Assembly (NCBI GenBank): GCA_016927185.1
Contig: JAFGND010000085.1
Coordinates: forward strand, 1 to 32,558
Direction: 5' to 3'
Origin: Candidatus Coatesiibacteriota bacterium
GTDB lineage: Bacteria; JAFGND01
Length of the DNA stretch: 32,558 nt
Shown here: positions 16,338 through 24,972 of the stretch, piece after piece
Numbering within the stretch: the stretch's first letter is position 1
Layout: each line of letters starts with the position of its first letter
Made by a program: the position numbers and the translations under genes
Notes under the pieces: generated by a model
Database searches by the model: none
What the model saw: only the letters and a program-made list of their open reading frames with translations
What the model was told of the DNA's origin: nothing

Positions 16338-17245
16338 TGGAAGAAAGGAATATGGCATCATCTAAACCATCGTGGCTCAAGAAGAAACATTCAGCTCCTG
16401 GAAATTACATTTTCACAAGGCATTTGCTGAAGGATCTGAATATCAACACAGTTTGTGATGAAGCCCATTGCCCCAACAGAAATGATTGCTTTGGAGACAA
16501 GAATGCAACATTTCTTCTGCTTGGAAAGTATTGTACAAGGAATTGCCTTTTTTGCAGTATAGAACATGATATGTCTAAATTGCATATTGATGAGCTTGAA
16601 CCTCAGCGGATTGCTCTTGCAGTCCAAAGAATGCAACTTAAGTATGTCGTACTGACATCTGTCACAAGAGACGATCTTGAAGATGGTGGTGCAGGCATGT
16701 TCATCAGGACTGTGGAGGAAATCCGTAAACTGATGAATGACATCAAAATAGAGGTGCTGATACCTGATTTTAACGGAAATCTGAAACCTCTTCAAGATAT
16801 TCTTGACATTAAACCCGCAATACTTAACCATAATATTGAAATGATAAAGGAGCTTTACCCGATTTACAGACCATATTCAAGCTATTTTCGTTCACTTGAG
16901 CTTCTTAGTAATGCGAATTCCATCTCTGAAATCCCTGTCAAGACTGGCTTCATGGTCGGTCTGGGAGAAAGCAAGGAACAGATAGAATCTCTGCTTGAAG
17001 ATATCCATGAATGCGGTGTTGATATATTGACTATAGGGCAGTACATAGCCCCAACATCTTTTCATGCAAGACCAGTCAGATATTATCATCCAGCAGAATT
17101 TGATGAATTGAAGCAAATAGCAAATGATTCAGGAATTAGGCATGTATTGTCGGGACCATTCGTAAGAAGTTCTTTTAAAGCTTATGATACTTATATGAAT
17201 TTAAACAAATCTGATATGGAAATGTTAGAAAAGGAGAAACAATGA
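16337..17245 (+). CDS. lipA: Lipoyl synthase LipA
   Basis: A 302-residue radical SAM enzyme that inserts two sulfurs into the octanoyl chain on lipoyl domains. The auxiliary 4Fe-4S cluster ligands are C40, C45 and C51 (CX4CX5C). The radical SAM cluster ligands are C66, C70 and C73 (CX3CX2C). The C-terminal 'GPFVRSSF' carries the serine that also binds the auxiliary cluster. 'VLTSVTRDDLEDGGA' and 'LNHNIEM' are family-typical. The start is ATG 16337, overlapping the upstream stop; ATG 16352 is possible. LipB or another octanoyl supply gene is not in the window. Confidence 0.96.
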   Translation: MEERNMASSKPSWLKKKHSAPGNYIFTRHLLKDLNINTVCDEAHCPNRNDCFGDKNATFLLLGKYCTRNCLFCSIEHDMSKLHIDELEPQRIALAVQRMQLKYVVLTSVTRDDLEDGGAGMFIRTVEEIRKLMNDIKIEVLIPDFNGNLKPLQDILDIKPAILNHNIEMIKELYPIYRPYSSYFRSLELLSNANSISEIPVKTGFMVGLGESKEQIESLLEDIHECGVDILTIGQYIAPTSFHARPVRYYHPAEFDELKQIANDSGIRHVLSGPFVRSSFKAYDTYMNLNKSDMEMLEKEKQ

Positions 17246-17787
17246 ATATCCAAATCACTGCCAGGAACTTTGAACTTTCATCTGAATTGAAGGATTATAT
17301 CAATGAAAAATTGAAGAAGATCAAAGAGCATTTTCCAGAGATAATAGATATTGATATAATACTTCAGAAGGAGAAATATAGGGATAAGGCAGAAATTACA
17401 ATCCATGCAATGCATCAAAGAATGTATAGTGAAGAAATCACTAAAGATATGTATCAGAGTATATCAATGGCTATCGAAAAAATGGACAAGAATATCAGGA
17501 AATTCAAGACAAAGATACAAACAAAGAAGAAAAAGGTTCCCGAGCAGAGAATATTCGGTGAGCATCAAATAGTACATCAGGAAAGCGTAGGAGAAGGGAC
17601 AGAAAAACACAAGATTGTCAGTACTGAAGCATTAGTAGTCAAGCCAATGAGTCCGGATGATGCAATTATGGATCTGGAGCTTAATGGCAAGGCTTTTCAT
17701 ATTTTCCTTAATGTTGAAACAAATCAGTTCAATGTTGTTTATAGGCTTATAGACGGGAATTATGGATTGATTATTCCCAAGATGTAA
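17242..17787 (+). CDS. hpf: Ribosome hibernation promoting factor, long form
   Basis: A 181-residue long HPF. The N-terminal domain (residues 1-100) with 'MNIQITARNFELSSELKDYI' and a lysine-rich end binds in the mRNA and tRNA channel of the 30S subunit. The C-terminal domain (about 125-181), 'PMSPDDAIMDLELNGKAFHI' and 'RLIDGNYGLIIPK', dimerises to form 100S ribosomes in stationary phase. It overlaps lipA by 4 bases (ATGA) and lies 5 bases before hprK, so it is in the same operon. Confidence 0.95.
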   Translation: MNIQITARNFELSSELKDYINEKLKKIKEHFPEIIDIDIILQKEKYRDKAEITIHAMHQRMYSEEITKDMYQSISMAIEKMDKNIRKFKTKIQTKKKKVPEQRIFGEHQIVHQESVGEGTEKHKIVSTEALVVKPMSPDDAIMDLELNGKAFHIFLNVETNQFNVVYRLIDGNYGLIIPKM

Positions 17788-17792
17788 AAAAA

Positions 17793-18761
17793 TTGCAAAA
17801 AGTTGCTGTAAAAAAAATATATAACGACTTGAAAGAAAAGGTTCATCTTGCATTGATAGAAGGGGAAGATGGACTTGACAGGGAAGTTACAGAAACACAG
17901 GTTTACAGACCTGGACTTGCTCTGGCTGGATTCACGGCTTATTTTCCACATAAATGCATACAGATTCTCGGTGGCACTGAAATAACATATCTTGAATCAT
18001 TGTCTTCCAAGAAACGAAATGAGACATTGAGACATCTTCTTTCTTTCGATACTCCTGCATATATAATTGCAAGGGATTTGCAGGTTCCCCAGCAGTTTTT
18101 GAGATTAGCAAAAGAGAGAAAAATTCCTGTAATGAGAACCATATTACCAACCAATACTCTTATATTGAATCTTAATAATTATCTCTGGAAAGTCCTGTCA
18201 GCTCAAGTTACAGTTCATGGTACTCTTGTTGATGTATATGGAATTGGAATGCTTTTCACTGGAGATAGCGGAGTAGGCAAGAGTGAGTGTGCTCTTGATT
18301 TAGTGGAGAGGGGACACAGACTTGTTGCAGATGATGTTGTTAACATAATTAAAAGTCCTGAGGGAATATTGATCGGGAAAGGTAGCGAATTACTTGGTTT
18401 TCACATGGAAGTGCGAGGAGTAGGTGTAATAAATGTTGAATCACTCTTTGGTGTAAGAGCTATCAGAATGCATAAAAGAGTGGAAGTGGAAGTATGTCTG
18501 AGAAGGTGGGAAGATATAATAAAAGTAGACAGGACAGGGCTGGAACTCCAGACATCCAGATATCTTGATGTTGAAATACCTCAGATAATCATACCTATTC
18601 AGCCGGGAAAAAACATTACAGTTATAGTTGAAGTTATAGCAATGAATTTCATGCTAAAAGTATATGGACATGATCCAGCTCAGGAATTTGCCCAGAAATT
18701 ATTGAAGTCCATTCAGGAAAAGAAAACAATAGATTTTTATGTTAGAGGAGACCTGGAATAA
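17793..18761 (+). CDS. hprK: HPr kinase/phosphorylase
   Basis: A 322-residue protein in the HprK family, which phosphorylates and dephosphorylates Ser46 of HPr. The P-loop GDSGVGKSE is near residues 157-165, the catalytic 'RLVADDVV' follows, and the signature 'MEVRGVGVINV' is near residue 207. The N-terminal domain (1-130) has the expected length. The start is TTG at 17793, 5 bases after the hpf stop, with no clear ribosome binding site. No HPr or PTS gene is in the window. Many bacteria without a full PTS keep an HprK linked to other regulation. Confidence 0.93.
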   Translation: MQKVAVKKIYNDLKEKVHLALIEGEDGLDREVTETQVYRPGLALAGFTAYFPHKCIQILGGTEITYLESLSSKKRNETLRHLLSFDTPAYIIARDLQVPQQFLRLAKERKIPVMRTILPTNTLILNLNNYLWKVLSAQVTVHGTLVDVYGIGMLFTGDSGVGKSECALDLVERGHRLVADDVVNIIKSPEGILIGKGSELLGFHMEVRGVGVINVESLFGVRAIRMHKRVEVEVCLRRWEDIIKVDRTGLELQTSRYLDVEIPQIIIPIQPGKNITVIVEVIAMNFMLKVYGHDPAQEFAQKLLKSIQEKKTIDFYVRGDLE

Positions 18762-19261
18762 TGAAAGTAGAACTCCTCGTTTTCCCAAAAATTACAGATA
18801 CAACTATATATACAGCCAGGACAACGCTTTACAGAATAGGCTGGAAGGGAAAACTTCTGGATTTGTCAAGAGCCACTTTTTATAAATTCGAAGGTGAATT
18901 TAAAAGTATCAAGGATTTAAAAAACTGGCTTTCATTAAGCAATCATTTCATAAATCCAAACAAACATTTGTATAAGATTGTCAGTGGTTTCGAGAAGCAC
19001 CAGAAATATGATGGGTGGACAAGGATTATAATTCTATATAATGAGATTCTGCCGTCTTTGAAATGTGCTGGTATTGAAGTCTATAACATAATGGAGCAGG
19101 AAGTATATTTTGCTAAATGGTCTGCTATCAGGGAGAAAGATGCATTGAAATCGTCATTATTGATAACCCGTTCAGAATCAAGAGAAAGCGGATTGCTTGC
19201 AAATCCGCATTTGCAAACCTGGCAGATTTATTCAGGCAGAGAATTATGTATATTGGAATAG
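18761..19261 (+). CDS. PurS-like domain protein, function unknown
   Basis: A 166-residue protein. Residues 1-75 align by eye with PurS, a small subunit of FGAM synthase. 'KVELLVFPK' matches the first strand; 'TARTTLYRIGW' matches its helix; 'LLDLSRATFYKFEGEF' matches 'dVRvGKY.el'; and 'FINPNKHLYKI' matches the ending 'lLaNpvIEdY.i'. The remaining 90 residues have no recognised match. It is joined to hprK (the stop and ATG overlap at 18761) and its end overlaps the ROK kinase by 16 bases. It may be a small PurS-type partner or a detached piece of a longer FGAM synthase; PurL and PurQ are not seen here. Confidence 0.55.
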   Translation: MKVELLVFPKITDTTIYTARTTLYRIGWKGKLLDLSRATFYKFEGEFKSIKDLKNWLSLSNHFINPNKHLYKIVSGFEKHQKYDGWTRIIILYNEILPSLKCAGIEVYNIMEQEVYFAKWSAIREKDALKSSLLITRSESRESGLLANPHLQTWQIYSGRELCILE

Positions 19262-20175
19262 ATCTTGGTGGAACAAGCATCAAGGCTGGGATTGTAACCC
19301 TATATGATTCAAATGTTTATGACCACAAGAACATACCAACGCCTATTAGTGAAGGTAAGGAAGCAGTTCTTGAAGCCATATATGATCTTATAAAAACATT
19401 CGATTTGTCTGAAATAAAGGGAATTGGTATTGGTTCAGCAGGTTCCATAGATCCTGAAACAAGAGATATTTTATATTCACCAAATCTCTTTCATGATTTA
19501 TTTCCGCTTGGGACTTTTCTAAGGGAGAAATATGAAATTCCCGTGATGGTTGAAAATGATGTAAGAGTTGCAGCACTTGCTGAACATCACTATTATTATA
19601 AGAGCATCAGGAATTTCATATGCATATATCTGGGAACAGGCATCGGCTCTGGGATAATTGTTGACGGGAAATTACTGAGTGGATGCAGTAATGCAGCAGG
19701 TGAAGTCGGGCATATGGTAATAAATGCAAGAGGCAGTCTTTGTGCATGCGGAAATAATGGGTGTTTTGAAGCCGAAGCAAGCGGACAGGGTGTGTTGAGA
19801 AAGGCAAGAAAAGCTCTGGAAAGCGAGAGAAAGGGACTGCTGTTTGAGAAATATAACAGGGATAAGGCATCCCTGCTTATAAGAGACATAAAGGAAGCTG
19901 CATTGAAAGGGGATCCTCTTGCATCAAATCTATGGGAGGAGTTCATTTTTTTCCTGAGTTTGGGGATATCAAATATAATGACAATTTTCAATCCTGAAGT
20001 GATTGTTCTTGGAGGGGGAGTTCTTGAATCAAATCCGGAGATAATTGATGAAGTAATAAAGCAGGCATGGAAATCTGCAAATCCTGTTTCAGCAAGAACA
20101 TGCAGTCTGACAAAAGTCAATCTCGGGAAGAAGGCATCAATACTGGGTGCTGGATTACTGTTTCTTGAGTATTAG
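19246..20175 (+). CDS. ROK family sugar kinase (glucokinase-like)
   Basis: A 309-residue ROK kinase. 'YIGIDLGGTSIKAGI' is the ATP-binding start, 'VENDVRVAALAE' carries the catalytic Asp, and 'GTGIGSGIIVDGKL' follows. The zinc site is formed by 'GEVGHMV' and 'CACGNNGCFE' (C-x-C-x4-C pattern). 'IVLGGGV' closes the nucleotide site. Glucokinase or an N-acetylsugar kinase is likely; specificity cannot be told. ATG 19246 is chosen as it gives the canonical N-terminus; an upstream in-frame ATG at 19117 lies inside the previous gene. AGGCAGAG precedes it. Confidence 0.88.
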   Translation: MYIGIDLGGTSIKAGIVTLYDSNVYDHKNIPTPISEGKEAVLEAIYDLIKTFDLSEIKGIGIGSAGSIDPETRDILYSPNLFHDLFPLGTFLREKYEIPVMVENDVRVAALAEHHYYYKSIRNFICIYLGTGIGSGIIVDGKLLSGCSNAAGEVGHMVINARGSLCACGNNGCFEAEASGQGVLRKARKALESERKGLLFEKYNRDKASLLIRDIKEAALKGDPLASNLWEEFIFFLSLGISNIMTIFNPEVIVLGGGVLESNPEIIDEVIKQAWKSANPVSARTCSLTKVNLGKKASILGAGLLFLEY

Positions 20176-20191
20176 CTGGAAAGGGAAAAAT

Positions 20192-20620
20192 ATGAAAAAA
20201 ATTATATTTGTAATTGCATTTCTCTTCAGCTTAATATTTGCTGATGAAGAGGCAAACAGCGCAATATTGATTGTGAAAGTGGCTGGATTGAGGAATGCAA
20301 AGGGTGTTGTTAGGGTTGCTTTATATAATAGTGCTGATACATTTGCATCTCCTACTACTTACAAAAGCCTTTCTGTTTCAGCATCAGAAGAATGCAGCGT
20401 GACTTTCAAGAGCATCCCATATGGTAATTATGCGATTGCGTTATTGCATGATGAAAACAAGAACGGGAAAATGGATTACAAGCTTATTACTATTCCTTCA
20501 GAAGGTTTTGGATTCTCAAATAATCCAAAGGTTGGTCTTTCAGCACCAGGCTTCAATTCTGCAAAATTCTCTGTTGATTCATCTGAGAAAACAATAACTG
20601 TGACAGTGAAATATATGTAA
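20192..20620 (+). CDS. DUF2141 secreted protein
   Basis: A 142-residue protein with signal peptide (MKKIIFVIAFLFSLIFA). The mature part matches DUF2141: 'GLRNAKGVVRVALYNS', 'IPYGNYAIALLHDENKNGKM' and 'IPSEGFGFSNNPK'. Members are periplasmic or surface beta-sandwich proteins common in FCB bacteria, with unknown function. The acidic 'HDENKNGKMD' loop may bind calcium. ATG 20192 follows AAGGGA with a 6-base gap. Confidence 0.9.
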   Translation: MKKIIFVIAFLFSLIFADEEANSAILIVKVAGLRNAKGVVRVALYNSADTFASPTTYKSLSVSASEECSVTFKSIPYGNYAIALLHDENKNGKMDYKLITIPSEGFGFSNNPKVGLSAPGFNSAKFSVDSSEKTITVTVKYM

Positions 20621-20645
20621 TACAAAAATGAATTTAGGGGAGAAA

Positions 20646-21284
20646 ATGAGACAAATATTTACAATTATTTCAATCCTGTTGATGCTGTCTTTTTTAATAA
20701 GCTGTGGTGACGATACATCTGATAATGATGGAGACAACGGCAATACTGATTATTTCCCATTGAAGATTGGCAATGAATGGACTTTCAGGGAAAGCACTGA
20801 TTTATCTCTGTATAGTTATACCATAAAACTGGATAGAAATGCTGCAACAAAGGAAAAAGGTGGAAGTGAAGTATATATGGTTTCTTCAAGGATTGATACA
20901 GGAAATTATGAGGCAGAAACTTATGGTTATTCCCTGACCCAGAATGGTCTTGAAAGAGTGGATTATGAAGATACTTTGGGAGAGGTTTACAGCAGTCAAT
21001 ATATAATGCTCAAGAAACCTTATGATGCAGGAACTACATGGGAGACAATAAGTGAATCTGGTAATGATACTCTGGTCTTTACAATCGTATCTACAAATGA
21101 AACAGTTAATACTGTAGGTGGAACTTTCAGGAATGCCTTGAAAATAGAGATAACAAACAAGAATGAAATAAGCTTCAAGGAGTATGATTATTTCGCTCCC
21201 AATATTGGTTATGTTTTGTTTCAGTTTTATATTTATGAGAAACTTGCAGAAAAGCGCGAACTCAGAAGCTATATACTGAAGTAG
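20646..21284 (+). CDS. Putative lipoprotein
   Basis: A 212-residue protein with a lipoprotein signal: a hydrophobic helix ending LISC, where the cysteine is residue 20. The mature N-terminus is Asp-rich (DDTSDNDGDNGNTD), then 'YFPLKIGNEWTF', a common opening of FCB lipoproteins of unknown role. The rest is beta-rich. ATG 20646 is preferred to 20628 as AGGGGAGA (20636-20643) lies just before it. It converges on hisC with two bases between the stops. Confidence 0.8.
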   Translation: MRQIFTIISILLMLSFLISCGDDTSDNDGDNGNTDYFPLKIGNEWTFRESTDLSLYSYTIKLDRNAATKEKGGSEVYMVSSRIDTGNYEAETYGYSLTQNGLERVDYEDTLGEVYSSQYIMLKKPYDAGTTWETISESGNDTLVFTIVSTNETVNTVGGTFRNALKIEITNKNEISFKEYDYFAPNIGYVLFQFYIYEKLAEKRELRSYILK

Positions 21285-21286
21285 TA

Positions 21287-22405
21287 CTATTTCCTCTTAT
21301 AATAAGCTTTCTTTCTGTCTGGGTTTTCTTCGTACTCCCTGAATGCAGAGATAAGCGTATCATTCTCTTTCATGTTTCCGATTGTGATCCTTATTCCTTG
21401 CATTTCATTGTCTATGAATTTCAGGAGAATGCCTCTTGATTTACAGAATTTCCATAATTTCAGGGGATTATTCAGCTGGATGAAAACAAAATTCGTATTA
21501 CTTTCAAATAACCTGTCTATGAAAGAGAAATTTTTCAAAATAGCGGATAATCTCTCCCTTTCATCTTTGATTATTCTAATTCTCCTGCCTGTCTTCTTCA
21601 TGTTTTGAGCTGAAAGACATTCAAGAGCGATATTATAACATGGAGCAGGTATGGAGTAGGGAGCCTGGATTCTCCTCAGTATTCTTGTTATCTCATTATC
21701 CGCAATACATACTCCCAGCCTCAATGAGGCCATACCATATGCTTTTGAAAGAGTTCGAAGAATCACAAGATTATCTGATTTTTCCAGATATCTTGTCATG
21801 CTTTTTTCTTTGGAAAACTCTATATAGGCTTCATCTATAACAACTAATGCCTTGTCTTGAAGCTTTTCAGCAATTTCCAGAAGATTATCTTTATTCATGG
21901 TTTTTCCAATTGGGGAGTTTGGATTAGGTATGAAAAGAATTTTTGGATTAGTCTTTCTTATATCTTTTTCTATTTGGCTGAATTTTATTTCATAATCGTT
22001 TTCAGGAAGCAATGGAATTTTCAATAATTTCACTCCCTGAATTTTTGCATAAATTTCGTACATGGAGAAAGTTGGAGGGAATATCATTACCTTATCTTCA
22101 TAAGCCTTGCAGAAAGCTTTTATTAAGAGATCTATTGATTCATCGCTGCCTCTTGATACAAGTATCTTTTCCTTATCAGCATCATAAAGCGATGAAAGCC
22201 TTTCAATGAGTGCAACGGGTTGGCATTCAGGATACTTGTTGAAACTCATCTTCGGAAAAGATTTAATTTCAGGAGAGTAAGGATTTTCATTTGCATCAAG
22301 TTTGATGCTGCAAGATTGATTATCTATTTCATATCCTTTTAATTCCCTTATCTCCTTTCTTGCAAGTCTGGTTAATCTCCCGGAAGATATTTTTGTTTTT
22401 TTCAT
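21287..22405 (-). CDS. hisC: Histidinol-phosphate aminotransferase
   Basis: A 372-residue fold-type I PLP enzyme that transaminates imidazole acetol phosphate to histidinol phosphate. 'LDANENPYSP' near the N-terminus, 'FIPNPNSPIGKT', 'VVIDEAYIEFS' and 'RTLSKAYGMASLRLG', with the PLP lysine, are diagnostic. ATG 22405 follows AAGGAGA. It is the only his gene on the minus strand, with the other genes divergent. The shared control region between them holds a 14-bp palindrome. Confidence 0.95.
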   Translation of the reverse strand: MKKTKISSGRLTRLARKEIRELKGYEIDNQSCSIKLDANENPYSPEIKSFPKMSFNKYPECQPVALIERLSSLYDADKEKILVSRGSDESIDLLIKAFCKAYEDKVMIFPPTFSMYEIYAKIQGVKLLKIPLLPENDYEIKFSQIEKDIRKTNPKILFIPNPNSPIGKTMNKDNLLEIAEKLQDKALVVIDEAYIEFSKEKSMTRYLEKSDNLVILRTLSKAYGMASLRLGVCIADNEITRILRRIQAPYSIPAPCYNIALECLSAQNMKKTGRRIRIIKDERERLSAILKNFSFIDRLFESNTNFVFIQLNNPLKLWKFCKSRGILLKFIDNEMQGIRITIGNMKENDTLISAFREYEENPDRKKAYYKRK

Positions 22406-22443
22406 TTTTCTCCTTGACAATAATTTCAATAATTTGTGTGCGT

Positions 22444-22473
22444 GTTATCGTATTAATACGAGAAAGGAGTCAA
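22444..22473 (-). promoter_or_regulatory. Probable hisC promoter with palindromic operator
   Basis: On the minus strand a -35-like TTGACT (22473-22468) and a -10-like GATAAC (22449-22444) are separated by 18 bases. Within the spacer lies the perfect 14-bp palindrome TCGTATTAATACGA (22448-22461). A protein bound there would block the polymerase, the usual way of a TrpR-type repressor. The Shine-Dalgarno of the divergent gene (AAGGAG, 22464-22469) starts three bases beyond the palindrome. Confidence 0.55.
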
Positions 22474-22480
22474 GTAAAAA

Positions 22481-22807
22481 ATGAAAGAAGGAATGAAAGA
22501 AGGCTATAAAGTAAATGAATGCAGTCTTTATGAGGCATTGAATTTGCTTGAAACAGAAGATGAAGCAAAAAGATTCATTAAAGACTTATGCACTCCAAAA
22601 GAAATAAGAGAAATGGAGGAAAGGTGGTACATTGCAAAACTGCTTTATGACGACAAGCTTTCATACAGGCAAATTAGCGATTTTTCCAAAACAAGCACAA
22701 CAACAGTTACCCGGGTTGCAAGATTCCTGCATGATGAGGAATATCAGGGATACAAAATTATACTGGACAGATTGATGAAGAAAGAAGAAAATGAAGCAAA
22801 GCAATAG
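22481..22807 (+). CDS. TrpR/YerC family transcriptional regulator
   Basis: A 108-residue helical protein of the YerC/YecD branch of the TrpR family. 'EDEAKRFIKDLCTPKEI' is the dimer helix pair, and 'YRQISDFSKTSTTTVTRVAR' is the helix-turn-helix. TrpR-family proteins bind palindromic operators with an amino-acid co-repressor, and family members have been proposed to regulate histidine genes in Gram-positive bacteria. Its position at the head of hisG-D-B-H-A-F-IE, opposite hisC, supports a histidine-responsive repressor. AAGGAG is 11 bases upstream; the end overlaps hisG by 17 bases. Confidence 0.88.
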   Translation: MKEGMKEGYKVNECSLYEALNLLETEDEAKRFIKDLCTPKEIREMEERWYIAKLLYDDKLSYRQISDFSKTSTTTVTRVARFLHDEEYQGYKIILDRLMKKEENEAKQ

Positions 22808-23675
22808 ACTTAGGATAGCCATGCAAAAAAGCGGCAAGCTTTCTGAGGGAAGTATTGACTTGATGAAGAAATGTGGGCTTTCTGTTCTTGAAAGTAAGAC
22901 GCAGCTTTTAAGCAGAGTACAGGAGTTGCCAATAGACATCTTGTTGGTAAGAGATAATGACATTCCCAGCTTTGTATCAGAAGGTGTCTGTGATGCCGGT
23001 ATTGTTGGAGAAAACGTATATAAGGAATTCATCCTGTCATCAAATTACAGCAAGTATTCAAGAATAATAGAATTTCTTGGATTTTCCAGATGCAGATTGT
23101 CTATAGCAATTCCAGAAAATATCCAATATTCTACTTTGAGTGACTTGAATGGCTTGAAGATAGCAACTTATTATACTGGAATTCTCAAAGACTTTCTTGA
23201 ATCAAATAATATTAACGCTGAAATAGTCAAGATGCAAGGTTCGATAGAAGTGGCACCTCACATGAATATATCTGATGCTATATGTGATATAGTCTGCACT
23301 GGTGTTTCTCTTGAATCAAACGGATTGAAAGAGATATTAACACTCATGAAAAGTCAGGCAATTCTCATTGGCAACACTGAAATCAATGAAGATAAGCAGC
23401 AGATACTTGATAAACTTCTTAAAAGGATGAAGGGAGTTCTTTCTGCAAGAGAAAGCAAGTATATAATGCTTAATGCTTACAGGAAGGATTTGAAGGCAAT
23501 AACCAGACTTCTCCCCGGAGCAGAATCTCCTACAATATTGCAGCTTGAGGATCAGGACAAGGTTGCTATTCATGCAGTCTGTCTTGAACCTGTTTTCTGG
23601 GAGACAATGGAGAAACTGAAGCAGGCAGGTGCAAGCTCAATTCTTGTAGTTCCAATAGAGAAGATGATGAGCTGA
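22791..23675 (+). CDS. hisG: ATP phosphoribosyltransferase, long form
   Basis: A 294-residue HisG that catalyses the first histidine step, ATP with PRPP. The N-terminal 'RIAMQKSGKLSEGSIDLM' and 'DILLVRDNDIPSFVSEGVCD' are canonical. 'IVCTGVSLESNGLKEI' binds the PRPP phosphate. The last 75 residues are the ACT-like regulatory domain of the long form, so feedback inhibition by histidine is expected and no HisZ is needed. It overlaps the regulator gene. Confidence 0.95.
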   Translation: MKQSNRLRIAMQKSGKLSEGSIDLMKKCGLSVLESKTQLLSRVQELPIDILLVRDNDIPSFVSEGVCDAGIVGENVYKEFILSSNYSKYSRIIEFLGFSRCRLSIAIPENIQYSTLSDLNGLKIATYYTGILKDFLESNNINAEIVKMQGSIEVAPHMNISDAICDIVCTGVSLESNGLKEILTLMKSQAILIGNTEINEDKQQILDKLLKRMKGVLSARESKYIMLNAYRKDLKAITRLLPGAESPTILQLEDQDKVAIHAVCLEPVFWETMEKLKQAGASSILVVPIEKMMS

Positions 23676-23676
23676 C

Positions 23677-24972
23677 ATGAAAACCTATTTATTATCCAGG
23701 CTTTCTGAAAGCAAGATTGAATCACTATGCAAAAGGAAATGCCTTGTATCAAGAGAAGTAAGAAAATCTGCAGAGAAAATCCGGAAAGATGTAATAAAAA
23801 ACGGTGATGATGCCATTATAAGGCTGACTGAGAAATTCGATGGGGTATTGCTGAAAGATCTGAAAGTCAACGAAAATGCGTTCAAGGAATCAGACAAATT
23901 TCTTTCCAGGGAATTAAAAGAAGCCATTCTGAAAGCAAGGGATAATATCTGGAGTTTTCATGAGAAACAATTGCCAAAAGGGAGAAGAAGAGTTATTTCA
24001 AAAGGCATTAAATGCTGGCAGGAATTTTTCCCTGTGGAAAAGGCTGGATTGTATATACCAGCAGGAACTGCCCCTTTATTCTCTACAGTATTGATGCTGG
24101 GAATTCCTGCCGTGATTGCAGGTTGCTCCAGGATAATCCTTTGCACTCCACCTTGCAAGGAATATGAAATCAATCCAGTGATAATATGGACAGCTAAATG
24201 CATAGGTTTGCATGAAATATACAAGACAGGCGGGGCACAGGCGATTTTCGCAATGGCTTACGGAACAAAGCAGATTCCAGCAGTAGACAAGATTTTCGGG
24301 CCTGGTAATGCATATGTTACTGCTGCGAAACTGTTATCTTCTGAAGTGACTTCAATAGACATGCCTGCAGGACCTAGTGAACTACTTGTTATAGCAGACA
24401 AGACTTCTGATGCAGAATTCGTTGCATCAGACTTGCTGTCACAGGCAGAGCATGGAAAAGATTCACAGGTTGTACTTGTCTGCACTGACAAGAGTAAATC
24501 TGAGGAGATACTTGAGGAGCTGAAACTGCAACTTGAAGATCTTCCAAGAAAGGAGATAATTCTTGAAGCCCTTAAAAACAGTTTTGTTCTTATAGTAGAA
24601 AACATGGAGCAGGCTCTGGAATTTTCCAACAAATATGCACCAGAGCATCTAGTTTTGTCTTCAAGTAACTACAGGAATTATGCAGGACACATCAGGAATG
24701 CTGGTTCAGTATTTCTCGGAAAATTCTCGTCTGAAAGCTTCGGTGATTATGCAAGCGGAACAAATCATGTACTCCCTACAAGCGGTTTCGCAAGAAGCTG
24801 TTCCGGGATAAGCGTTAATGATTTCATGAAATGCGTTTCTTTTCAGCATATAAAAAGAGAAGGCTTGATGAGTTTGGCAACTACAGTCGAAATCATGTCT
24901 GAAAAAGAGGAATTGATTGCTCATAAAAGAGCTGTGTCCATAAGAGCCAGTAAAGCGGGATTTGTGAAATGA
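23677..24972 (+). CDS. hisD: Histidinol dehydrogenase
   Basis: A 431-residue zinc enzyme for the last two oxidations, L-histidinol to histidine with NAD+. 'IFGPGNAYVTAAKLL' and 'IDMPAGPSELLV' and the zinc-site 'SQAEHGKDSQ' are family signatures, followed by 'APEHLVL' and 'GSVFLG'. The length is normal. It begins one base after hisG and overlaps hisB by 4 bases (ATGA). Confidence 0.97.
   Translation: MKTYLLSRLSESKIESLCKRKCLVSREVRKSAEKIRKDVIKNGDDAIIRLTEKFDGVLLKDLKVNENAFKESDKFLSRELKEAILKARDNIWSFHEKQLPKGRRRVISKGIKCWQEFFPVEKAGLYIPAGTAPLFSTVLMLGIPAVIAGCSRIILCTPPCKEYEINPVIIWTAKCIGLHEIYKTGGAQAIFAMAYGTKQIPAVDKIFGPGNAYVTAAKLLSSEVTSIDMPAGPSELLVIADKTSDAEFVASDLLSQAEHGKDSQVVLVCTDKSKSEEILEELKLQLEDLPRKEIILEALKNSFVLIVENMEQALEFSNKYAPEHLVLSSSNYRNYAGHIRNAGSVFLGKFSSESFGDYASGTNHVLPTSGFARSCSGISVNDFMKCVSFQHIKREGLMSLATTVEIMSEKEELIAHKRAVSIRASKAGFVK

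Noticed and set aside
19596-20120. A 174-codon open frame opposite the ROK kinase gene.
   Set aside because: The sense frame is a clear ROK kinase with all motifs; the antisense frame has a composition typical of a shadow.
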